A stretch of 64,000 nt of DNA, taken from contig CAVTYH010000003.1 of the NCBI GenBank assembly GCA_963738835.1, positions 62,001 to 126,000 of the forward strand, given 5' to 3'. This document shows positions 57,942 to 64,000 of this stretch, one piece after another. The position numbers and the translations under genes were made by a program. The DNA is from CAVTYH01 sp963738835. GTDB taxonomy: Bacteria > Planctomycetota > Planctomycetia > Pirellulales > JADZDJ01. Below the pieces are notes generated by a model. That model saw only the letters and a list, made by a program, of their open reading frames with translations. It was not told the origin of the DNA and did no database searches. Within the stretch, counting starts at the first letter, position 1, and each line of letters opens with the position of its first letter.

Positions 57942-58553
57942 ATGCTGCTCGGAGCCGATACTTCGACGATCTGGATCGATATGTTTCACCTCAGCATTCC
58001 AGTGCTGGAAAAAATTCTCCGGCCCATCATTGTGTATCTGTTCTTGATTTTGGGTGTACGCATGGCGGGCAAGCGGCAATTGGCACAACTCAATCCGTTC
58101 GACCTGGTGGTGCTGCTCACACTGGCTAACACGGTGCAGAATTCCATTATCGGCGACGACAACTCTGTCACCGGCGGGCTGATCGGCGCCGCCACGCTCT
58201 TGACAGTGAATTATCTCGTGGTGCGATTTCTTTATGGCCACCAGCGGCTGGAGCATTTCATCGAAGGAGACGCCGACATCCTGGTCGCTGATGGCAAGTT
58301 GCTCAGCCACAGTTGCCAGCGAGAGCTGATCACCGAGTCGGAATTGGAAGCCGCCGCGCGCCGGCAAGGATTCGGCTCGTTGGCCGATGTCGAGAAGGCG
58401 GTGTTGGAACCAGGTGGAACTATTTCTTTCACGGCTCGGAAACCGGCCTCCGAGGAATTACGGCACGGCGAACTTAAACAAAAGCTCGACCAGTTGCTGA
58501 CCGAAATCCGTCAGCTTGCGCAAATGACTTCGTCGCAAACTCGTTCAGCCTGA
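57942..58553 (+). CDS. DUF421 (YetF-like) membrane protein
   Basis: 203 residues. Three membrane segments (LRPIIVYLFLILGVRMAGKR, PFDLVVLLTLANTVQNSIIG, TGGLIGAATLLTVNYLVVRF), then the cytoplasmic/extracytoplasmic DUF421 domain (EHFIEGDADILVADGKLLSH, CQRELITESELEAAARRQGF, GSLADVEKAVLEPGGTISF). RMxGKRxLxQLxPFDLVVLLxLxNxVQN is the family fingerprint. Function unknown in general; the Bacillus member YetF acts in spore/stress physiology. Intact, followed by the inverted repeat at 58598-58653. Confidence 0.92.
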   Translation: MLLGADTSTIWIDMFHLSIPVLEKILRPIIVYLFLILGVRMAGKRQLAQLNPFDLVVLLTLANTVQNSIIGDDNSVTGGLIGAATLLTVNYLVVRFLYGHQRLEHFIEGDADILVADGKLLSHSCQRELITESELEAAARRQGFGSLADVEKAVLEPGGTISFTARKPASEELRHGELKQKLDQLLTEIRQLAQMTSSQTRSA

Positions 58554-59070
58554 TTCTCGAATCTCCCCCGCAGAAAAGGGATCCTCTGCGCAAAAAGGCT
58601 CCCGGAAAGGCCGGGTCCCAGGGGGGCAAAGGACTCCATCCGTTTCCGGGAGCGATTGGACGATGCGGTAGGCGTTGTTCGTGCGAGCGGCTGAGGGACT
58701 TGTGTTGCCCGCGCGGTGGGAAAGAAATGCACTCCTTGCAAAGTTCGACGCGCTCGCAGGGCGGCGCACATGTTCGTTGACGGCAGTTCCGTCTTACCGT
58801 CTGCTTTGTATCGAAGCGTACGGTCGCTTCCATGCTCCCGTGATCGCTCCGCTGGTCCGCAGGATTCGCTCGGCCCATGCCGCGTGCCAATCCCCGTGCA
58901 GACCCATCCACCAGTGGACCGTGCGAATGATTTGTCTTGAGGATGGCACGCGGCCAGGATGAGCTTGCACCCCCGCCGCGACAGCCATCGTGAGGCGGGA
59001 AAGATATGAGAAGCTCCAAAACCGGTCAAGAGCGGTTTTCAGGGGCTTTTTCGGCCGATTCTGGCGACTA
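58554..59070. other. GC-rich structured gap, no gene recognised
   Basis: About 520 bp. An 11-bp perfect inverted repeat, GCTCCCGGAAA (58598-58608) and TTTCCGGGAGC (58643-58653), is followed by further short self-complementary words. Open frames on both strands (e.g. 58675-58962 plus, 58511-59029 minus) carry no domain. It does not match RNase P, tmRNA or SRP RNA motifs as far as I can read. The IS630 copy starts at its end. Confidence 0.45.
58598..58653 (+). terminator. Inverted repeat after the DUF421 gene
   Basis: 11-bp perfect arms, GCTCCCGGAAA and TTTCCGGGAGC, with a 34-base loop, 45 bp after the DUF421 stop. Possibly a terminator, or one stem of a larger RNA fold. Confidence 0.4.
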
Positions 59071-60097
59071 GAGCGCTTCCACCGAGGCTCTAGCGCCCTC
59101 TAGGCGAACTGGTTAAGCTGGGGCCATCTCAAGGAGGTGGTCGATGGAAGCTTACACGAAGGAGTTTCGTAGCCAAGTGCTGGCTGCGTGCGATGCGAAT
59201 GTAGGGACTCAAGCCGTGGCGTTGCGGTTTGGCGTCTCCGAATCTTGGGTCCGACGGATTAAGCAGCACCGTCGCGAGAAAGGTCAGATTGCCGCGAAGA
59301 CGACGCGTGACCGCAAGCCCAAGTGGCAAGCTTGGGCCGAGTGGTTGTTAGCCAAGATCGACGCGCGGCCGGACATTTATCTACGTGAACTGCAAGCCGA
59401 CCTGAAAGCGGAACGGGGCCAAGAAGTGTGCCTGCAAACGATCTGCAACGCTTGCGCTGCGCTGGAACGAACGCGAAAAAAAAGACGCTGATCGCCTCCG
59501 AGCAGGAACGTCCTGACGTGGCGGATCGGCGTCTGGAGTGGCGCGGCGTCCCAAGCGGCGATCGATCCACGCCAGGTGGTCTTCATCGACGAAACCTGGG
59601 CCAAAACCAACATGACCCGCATCTATGGCCGGTCGCCGCAAGGTGCGCGCCTGACCGAAAAGACACCCTCGGGGCGCTGGCAAACGACGACCTTTCTCGG
59701 AGCCTTGCGGGCCGAAGGTTTTGTGGCCCCGCTGACGGTGGATGGCGCCATGAACGGCTCCCTCTTTCTCGCGTGGATCAAACAACACTTAGCGCCCACG
59801 CTCCGGCCGGGCGACATCGTGGTGATGGACAATCTATCCAGCCACAAAGTGAAGGGGGTGCGGCAAGCCATCGAAGCCGCCGGCGCTGAACTACGTTATC
59901 TGCCACCCTACTCGCCCGACCTCAACCCCATTGAGCTGGCATTTTCAAAACTGAAGAAGCTGCTCCGCGACGGCGCGAGCGCACCGTCGATAAGCTTTGA
60001 GAACTTTGTGGCCGCATTCTGGAAGAGTTCAACGAAACCGAATGCCGCCGCTACTTCCGGCACTGCGGATACCGCTATACGTAAAATGGAACTGCAC
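59071..60097 (+). mobile_element. IS630-family insertion sequence, copy 1
   Basis: 1,027 bp between TA dinucleotides (59069-59070 and 60098-60099), the TA duplication of IS630/Tc1 elements. Ends: GAGCGCTTCCACC on the left and, read inward from the right, GTGCAGTTCCATT: imperfect inverted repeats sharing TTCCA. It encodes a transposase in two frames. Compared with copy 2 (62201-63228) it differs by one missing A and one G-to-A near 59977-59998, which spoils the C-terminus. The right end supplies the last base of a DUF1080 stop codon (TAG, minus strand). Confidence 0.92.
59144..59491 (+). CDS. IS630 transposase, N-terminal frame (copy 1)
   Basis: 115 residues. An AAGGAGGTG site precedes the ATG. 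MEAYTKEFRSQVLAACDANV, TQAVALRFGVSESWVRRIKQ form the helix-turn-helix that binds the ends; RHxx..LLAKIDARPDIYLREL follows, the second DNA-binding helix set. It stops after RTRKKRR, at a run of eight A (59476-59483). Slippage there would join KKKTLIASEQERPDVADRRL in the next frame, the usual continuation. Confidence 0.85.
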   Translation: MEAYTKEFRSQVLAACDANVGTQAVALRFGVSESWVRRIKQHRREKGQIAAKTTRDRKPKWQAWAEWLLAKIDARPDIYLRELQADLKAERGQEVCLQTICNACAALERTRKKRR

Positions 60098-60100
60098 TAA
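59576..60100 (+). CDS. IS630 transposase, catalytic frame (copy 1), C-terminus altered
   Basis: 174 residues. DDE domain: VFIDETWAKTNMTRIYGRSP (first Asp), IVVMDNLSSHKVKGVRQAIE (second Asp) and PPYSPDLNPIELAFSKLKKL (Glu). After the Glu a missing A (near 59977) changes the frame, so the tail GASAPSISFENFVAAFWK replaces the normal AERTVDKLWELCGRILEEF of copy 2. The active-site residues are kept but the C-terminal helix is lost, so this copy is probably less able to transpose. A start codon before VFIDETW is not convincing: expression needs a frameshift from the upstream frame. Confidence 0.8.
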   Translation: MVFIDETWAKTNMTRIYGRSPQGARLTEKTPSGRWQTTTFLGALRAEGFVAPLTVDGAMNGSLFLAWIKQHLAPTLRPGDIVVMDNLSSHKVKGVRQAIEAAGAELRYLPPYSPDLNPIELAFSKLKKLLRDGASAPSISFENFVAAFWKSSTKPNAAATSGTADTAIRKMELH

Positions 60101-60826
60101 GGTCGTTCAATCGGCGTCAGCTGCATTTTGCGGAACTCCATTTCGGCACCCTCAGCCTGCAAGCCGATTTTGCCGGCTAACGATTCCGTATCGGTGGCGA
60201 TGTTTTGCAACTGGCCGTTCACTTTGTAAATCAGATTGCCGTTGTCGACGATCAGCTCCAGTGTGTCCCACTCACCAACCGGCTTCTGAGAGTTCGGCCC
60301 GATCATTAGCACGTGTCGGCCTTTCTCTTTTTCCGGAGTTCGGGCCGCATCGGTTGTCATTTTCAGCAAGTTGTGATTCCAATACTCGCCGGCATGGTCG
60401 GTCATAGTTTGAATTTCAATGCCGGGCCAAATCTTGTCGGGCTGTTTGATGCCGACCAGCAGTCCGCCGTTGCCCTTGGCGACGTGCCGCTCTTCGACGG
60501 TCAGGACGAAGTTCTTGAAATCATTGTCGGTCCGCAAGTAGCCGGTCGGTGTGCCCTTGGAGTGCAGCACGCCATCTTTAACGGTCCAAACATCTTCCAG
60601 CTTCACTTCCGCCGGATCGTTCTTGCCGGCGCGGCGGACGCTGATACCAGACCCAGCCGTTCAGGTCTTTGCCATTGAACAGTCGGATGGGCGTGCCGAG
60701 TTTGCCCGACAGAAACGGGACGGTTGGCTCGTTGGGGGAATCAAGTTTTCCAACGTCAGCAGCGAAGCCAAGGCCCGCGGACAGCAAAACGGAAATTACG
60801 ATGAATCGTGAGCTGACGATTGACAT
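60097..60826 (-). CDS. DUF1080 (3-keto-disaccharide hydrolase-like) secreted protein, frameshifted
   Basis: ATG 60826 (MSIVSSRFIVISVLLSAGLG FA signal), then GTPIRLFNGKDLNGWVWYQ; a shift at about 60640 leads to KLEDVWTVKDGVLHSKGTPT, NFVLTVEERHVAKGNGGLLV, IWPGIEIQTMTDHAGEYWNH and GEWDTLELIVDNGNLIYKVN to KIGLQAEGAEMEFRKMQLTP. LFNGKDLxGW and GxGxxxV...GxExQ are the DUF1080 fingerprint, a jelly-roll hydrolase/binding domain that is highly expanded in planctomycetes. About 240 residues. The TAG stop (60097-60099) is made of the IS end base plus the TA duplicate. Confidence 0.85.
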
Positions 60827-61086
60827 GAATTCCCCCCAATGAAGCGTATGAAGACGGTAAAGGAGCAGTCTATCGCGGCGATTTATCAGACGCCAGCAGC
60901 TGAAAAGGTGGGCGTCCCTCATTTCAAGCGCCAGCTGATATTAGCCCGAAATTGAAGACGTACGTGGCCGGTTTGCCGTTGTTCCAAAGAGCCGCCCAAT
61001 TGCATTTGGGTTGTCGGGGCAAGTGCGATACAATCGTGTCGGCTTCGTTCATGGATGCCCCACGCCTTGATGTAGGATGCAACCGG

Positions 61087-62130
61087 ATGCGACGATCAAT
61101 GTTGCAGCGGCTGGCCGAGTTCGTCGGCGCGATTTTCATTGTGGGCCAAGTGTGCCCCCAAATCGTTAGCGCTGCCGTACCGCGCATCGAAATGGAAGTT
61201 GCCGTCGATCCTGGATTGCAGGCCAACGTGGCAGCGCAGCGCTGGGCGAAAACACTCAGCGATTTGGGTGTCGACAATGTACGGTTCCGGCCACTAAAAA
61301 ACGGCGATCAGGTGAAGGTGCAGCAGCAAACCAGTGGGCAAGCGGGGTTGATTCAAATTACGGCGCAGCTTAACAATCGCGGCGAAATCGTGACCTCCGG
61401 CGGGCAATTCTTGCCATCGGATGTCGGCAAATTGAAAAAATGGCTTGCCGATGTGCAAGCCGGCGGCGGCGTGGCCGGAGAACGCAAAACCGTGTTTGGA
61501 CTGAGCGGGGACCAGTTTGCAGAAGTGAAGAGGGTATTATCCGCGCCCGTCATTTTCTCCACGAAGGGTTTGCGACCGGAAAAAGTTCTTGCCGACATCA
61601 AGCCGGGGCTGGCGCTGCCGCTCGTGATCGATCCGGCGATCGAACGGGCCATTATCGGTGATGAACCGGTGCGCGACGAATTGCAGGGCCTGTCGATCGG
61701 CACGGCGCTAGCAGCAATCGCTCGGCCGGCCGGCGGAGTGTTGGCGCCGCGCCCGGCGGGTAAGCAAGTGCAATTGGCGCTCATGTCGCCAACGTCGGGC
61801 GGCGACATGTGGCCCATCGGTTGGCCCCCGGAAGAGAAAGATGAACAGAAACTGGTGCCGGCGCTGTATGAGTTTATCAACGTCGATATCGACGGCGTGC
61901 CGGCCGGCGAAGCTATCACGGCGCTGCAAGGCCGGCTAAATGTTCCGATGCTCTTCGATCACAACGGGATGGTCCGCCAACGAATCGATTTGAAGAAGAC
62001 CGTCAAAGTGCCGCCGGGCAAAACGTACTACCGCCGCATCTTCGAACGAGTGTTGAACCAGATCGGACTAAGATCGGAAGTCCGCGTAGACGACGCGGGC
62101 AAGCCGCTAATTTGGGTTACACCGATGTAG
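61087..62130 (+). CDS. Secreted hypothetical protein with two related halves
   Basis: 347 residues from ATG 61087 (MRRSMLQRLAEFVGAIFIVG then QVCPQIVSA signal). MEVAVDPGLQANVAAQRWAK, TLSDLGVDNVRFRPLKNGDQ, EKVLADIKPGLALPLVIDPA, LQGLSIGTALAAIARPAGGV and VDIDGVPAGEAITALQGRLN, then PPGKTYYRRIFERVLNQIGL. The GxxxGxALxAIxRPxGxxLxPxxxG and xIxGxxxxEAIxALxxRLxxPxL segments look like STN/secretin-short-domain-like folds, but this is weak. No family named. Lies between the two IS630 copies. Confidence 0.6.
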   Translation: MRRSMLQRLAEFVGAIFIVGQVCPQIVSAAVPRIEMEVAVDPGLQANVAAQRWAKTLSDLGVDNVRFRPLKNGDQVKVQQQTSGQAGLIQITAQLNNRGEIVTSGGQFLPSDVGKLKKWLADVQAGGGVAGERKTVFGLSGDQFAEVKRVLSAPVIFSTKGLRPEKVLADIKPGLALPLVIDPAIERAIIGDEPVRDELQGLSIGTALAAIARPAGGVLAPRPAGKQVQLALMSPTSGGDMWPIGWPPEEKDEQKLVPALYEFINVDIDGVPAGEAITALQGRLNVPMLFDHNGMVRQRIDLKKTVKVPPGKTYYRRIFERVLNQIGLRSEVRVDDAGKPLIWVTPM

Positions 62131-62140
62131 AAGGCGAATT

Positions 62141-62200
62141 ACCAATGACCAAGCACCAATGACCAAAAAATGAGACGGCGACCGCTTATATTGGTCATTA
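62141..62200. repeat. ACCAATGACCAA repeat cluster, target of IS630 copy 2
   Basis: ACCAATGACCAA at about 62141-62152, CCAATGACCAAA at 62155-62166 and TTGGTCATTA at 62191-62200; the sequence right of the element continues GTCATTTTGGTCGTCATT. So the IS inserted in a TA inside a palindromic repeat, of the type also found at 2974-3017. Confidence 0.65.
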
Positions 62201-62273
62201 GAGCGCTTCCACCGAGGCTCTAGCGCCCTCTAGGCGAACTGGTTAAGCTGGGGCCATCTCAAGGAGGTGGTCG

Positions 62274-62621
62274 ATGGAAGCTTACACGAAGGAGTTTCGT
62301 AGCCAAGTGCTGGCTGCGTGCGATGCGAATGTAGGGACTCAAGCCGTGGCGTTGCGGTTTGGCGTCTCCGAATCTTGGGTCCGACGGATTAAGCAGCACC
62401 GTCGCGAGAAAGGTCAGATTGCCGCGAAGACGACGCGTGACCGCAAGCCCAAGTGGCAAGCTTGGGCCGAGTGGTTGTTAGCCAAGATCGACGCGCGGCC
62501 GGACATTTATCTACGTGAACTGCAAGCCGACCTGAAAGCGGAACGGGGCCAAGAAGTGTGCCTGCAAACGATCTGCAACGCTTGCGCTGCGCTGGAACGA
62601 ACGCGAAAAAAAAGACGCTGA
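62274..62621 (+). CDS. IS630 transposase, N-terminal frame (copy 2)
   Basis: 115 residues, identical to copy 1: helix-turn-helix DNA-binding part that ends at a run of eight A (62606-62613). Same AAGGAGGTG ribosome site. The following frame is needed for catalysis. Confidence 0.85.
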   Translation: MEAYTKEFRSQVLAACDANVGTQAVALRFGVSESWVRRIKQHRREKGQIAAKTTRDRKPKWQAWAEWLLAKIDARPDIYLRELQADLKAERGQEVCLQTICNACAALERTRKKRR

Positions 62622-62705
62622 TCGCCTCCGAGCAGGAACGTCCTGACGTGGCGGATCGGCGTCTGGAGTGGCGCGGCGTCCCAAGCGGCGATCGATCCAC
62701 GCCAG

Positions 62706-63215
62706 GTGGTCTTCATCGACGAAACCTGGGCCAAAACCAACATGACCCGCATCTATGGCCGGTCGCCGCAAGGTGCGCGCCTGACCGAAAAGACACCCTC
62801 GGGGCGCTGGCAAACGACGACCTTTCTCGGAGCCTTGCGGGCCGAAGGTTTTGTGGCCCCGCTGACGGTGGATGGCGCCATGAACGGCTCCCTCTTTCTC
62901 GCGTGGATCAAACAACACTTAGCGCCCACGCTCCGGCCGGGCGACATCGTGGTGATGGACAATCTATCCAGCCACAAAGTGAAGGGGGTGCGGCAAGCCA
63001 TCGAAGCCGCCGGCGCTGAACTACGTTATCTGCCACCCTACTCGCCCGACCTCAACCCCATTGAGCTGGCATTTTCAAAACTGAAGAAGCTGCTCCGCGA
63101 CGGCGCAGAGCGCACCGTCGATAAGCTTTGGGAACTTTGTGGCCGCATTCTGGAAGAGTTCAACGAAACCGAATGCCGCCGCTACTTCCGGCACTGCGGA
63201 TACCGCTATACGTAA
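62706..63215 (+). CDS. IS630 transposase, catalytic frame (copy 2), complete C-terminus
   Basis: 169 residues: VFIDETWAKTNMTRIYG, VVMDNLSSHKVKGVRQAIEA and YSPDLNPIELAFSKLKKLLR (DDE), ending GAERTVDKLWELCGRILEEF and CRRYFRHCGYRYT, the proper end for IS630. Two frame changes (A8 tract, and near 62680) separate it from the first frame. Both are the same in copy 1, so they belong to the element. Confidence 0.85.
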   Translation: MVFIDETWAKTNMTRIYGRSPQGARLTEKTPSGRWQTTTFLGALRAEGFVAPLTVDGAMNGSLFLAWIKQHLAPTLRPGDIVVMDNLSSHKVKGVRQAIEAAGAELRYLPPYSPDLNPIELAFSKLKKLLRDGAERTVDKLWELCGRILEEFNETECRRYFRHCGYRYT

Positions 63216-63247
63216 AATGGAACTGCACTAGTCATTTTGGTCGTCAT

Positions 63248-64000
63248 TCATCCCGTCACAGCTTCCCATTTTTCGCGAAATTCTTTCATCGCCCCCACGA
63301 TGTCCTTCGGCACTTTGCTCTCTTCCAGCAGCGTCCAGCTTTCATAGTTCGATTTCTTGAGCAGTTTGTAAAACTCGTCCCACGGATACTCGGTCGTGAA
63401 GTCGTGGATGTGGATCGTATCGCCGAAGTACTTGCGCACGCTGTTGAAGTTGGCTTCCAGCCCGTCGCCTTTCATATCGGTCGGGTTGCAGTTCCAGCAA
63501 ATGCGGGCGTAATCGTGGTTGGCCACTTCCATGATTTTTTTGGTGTTCGGAATTTCTTGCGTGCCGGGGCCGTGCACTTCCAAGCGAATTTGCATGCCGT
63601 AGCCGTTACCGTACTCGGCAATTTCATGCAGAGCCTGGCCGATTTGCTCGAGCGTCTTCTGCTCGTCGGCCCCTTTGGGAAAACCGTTGGGCCGTACTTT
63701 CACGCCGCTGCCCCCCAGGTCGTGCGCTAGTTCGATGAAGGCTTTCGTTTGGTCGATGTTCTTTTGCAATGTTTTCGGATCTTGAAACTCGCAGATCGTC
63801 CCACAGCCGACAAACTGCACAGGGCTATCAGCAAAACGCTTGGCCACATCTTTGCGCTGGTCGGCATTCAGCGATGGCTCGACGCCATGCTTATGCTGCG
63901 TGCGAAGTTCCACGCCTTTGAAACCAGCGGCCTCACAATTCTTGAGAATGGTGGGCAAGTCCCACTCTGCGCCCCACATATAAGTGACAAGTCCAAGTTG
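63248..64000 (-). CDS. Sugar phosphate isomerase/epimerase (xylose-isomerase-like TIM barrel), 5' end beyond window
   Basis: At least 250 residues; the frame is open to the right edge (QLGLVTYMWGAEWDL), so the start lies outside. ILKNCEAAGFKGVELRTQHK, VQFVGCGTICEFQDPKTLQK, KVRPNGFPKGADEQKTLEQI, MQIRLEVHGPGTQEIPN, RICWNCNPTDMKGDGLEANF and TIHIHDFTTEYPWDEFYK. The Glu of LEVHG, the Asp/Asn of CWNCNPTD and the His of HIHDF fit metal-site residues of this superfamily. Function: isomerise or epimerise a sugar; substrate unknown. Planctomycetes have many, often secreted through Tat. Confidence 0.88.
   Translation of the reverse strand, partial: QLGLVTYMWGAEWDLPTILKNCEAAGFKGVELRTQHKHGVEPSLNADQRKDVAKRFADSPVQFVGCGTICEFQDPKTLQKNIDQTKAFIELAHDLGGSGVKVRPNGFPKGADEQKTLEQIGQALHEIAEYGNGYGMQIRLEVHGPGTQEIPNTKKIMEVANHDYARICWNCNPTDMKGDGLEANFNSVRKYFGDTIHIHDFTTEYPWDEFYKLLKKSNYESWTLLEESKVPKDIVGAMKEFREKWEAVTG

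Larger units (their letters stand above)
62201..63228 (+). mobile_element. IS630-family insertion sequence, copy 2
   Basis: 1,028 bp, flanked by TA at 62199-62200 and 63229-63230. Same ends and genes as copy 1 and same orientation; a single base longer. Together the two copies bracket 2.1 kb (60098-62200), which would have the form of a composite element. Confidence 0.92.

Noticed and set aside
58560..58760. Checked for RNase P RNA, tmRNA and SRP RNA
   Set aside because: None of their conserved core words (for example GAGGAAAGTCC, or GGTCAGG with CCGGAAGG) is present on either strand.
58474..59029. Two overlapping minus-strand frames after the DUF421 gene
   Set aside because: Arg/Pro/Ser-rich, no domain and overlap with the end of an intact gene; treated as non-coding.

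Overview
The window looks like chromosomal DNA of a planctomycete (Planctomycetota, probably near the Pirellulales). Support: PEP-CTERM anchored secreted proteins, a giant Gly-rich surface protein with the planctomycete N-terminal signal (LEQLENRRLLA), dockerin-like Ca-binding modules, a DUF1080 protein, a sugar phosphate isomerase/epimerase, a GH51 and sialate/rhamnogalacturonan-type esterase locus, and an rpmE-prfA-prmC-murA block. No rRNA, CRISPR array, integrase or replication origin is visible. One complete tRNA (Thr, CGT) is present. About twenty genes, including ones that must work (prfA, murA, kdsA, nadE, murJ, thyX), carry one or more 1-base shifts, so many breaks are probably sequencing or assembly errors; each is stated per gene.

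Layout. 1-5 kb: iron alcohol dehydrogenase (5' cut), thioredoxin-like protein, cysC, a BON-like protein and two family-2 glycosyltransferases. 5-9 kb: repeat-rich gap, then a Type II restriction-modification cassette (methylase plus putative nuclease) sitting between the N-terminal and C-terminal remnants of a Type IIG enzyme. 9.3-17 kb: PH-domain membrane protein, a ~4.7 kb autotransporter-type beta-strand/dockerin/PEP-CTERM surface protein that runs into an antisense tRNA-Thr, several partial copies of that tRNA, and small orphan genes. 17-27 kb: FliL-like protein, lipid kinase, kdsA, a transglutaminase-like lipoprotein, a BrnT toxin-antitoxin pair, then rpmE-prfA-prmC-murA. 27-35 kb: nucleotidyltransferase module, DUF1569 protein, comEC, an S9 peptidase lipoprotein, an SMR-like transporter, and a PEP-CTERM protein.

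35.6-42.5 kb, all on the minus strand, reads as a plant-polysaccharide locus: Tat-exported GH51 arabinofuranosidase, alpha/beta hydrolase, CE12-like acetylesterase, 2-oxoglutarate-semialdehyde-type dehydrogenase and a 2-keto-3-deoxy-sugar-acid dehydratase-like FAH protein. Together these could release arabinose and oxidise pentose acids to 2-oxoglutarate. 42.8-46 kb: the Gly-rich dockerin protein. 46.8-57.4 kb: oligopeptide ABC ATPase, P-II protein, ferredoxin, murJ, thyX, a CaMKII-association-domain protein, a large secreted YiiX-like protein, a thioredoxin-like ferredoxin, and nadE. 57.6-64 kb: small lipoprotein, DUF421 protein, two near-identical IS630-type elements flanking a DUF1080 gene and a secreted protein, and a TIM-barrel isomerase cut by the window end.

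A recurring theme is short palindromic repeats of at least five families in the gaps. In prmC, the ABC ATPase gene and murA such a repeat lies inside the reading frame and is translated.
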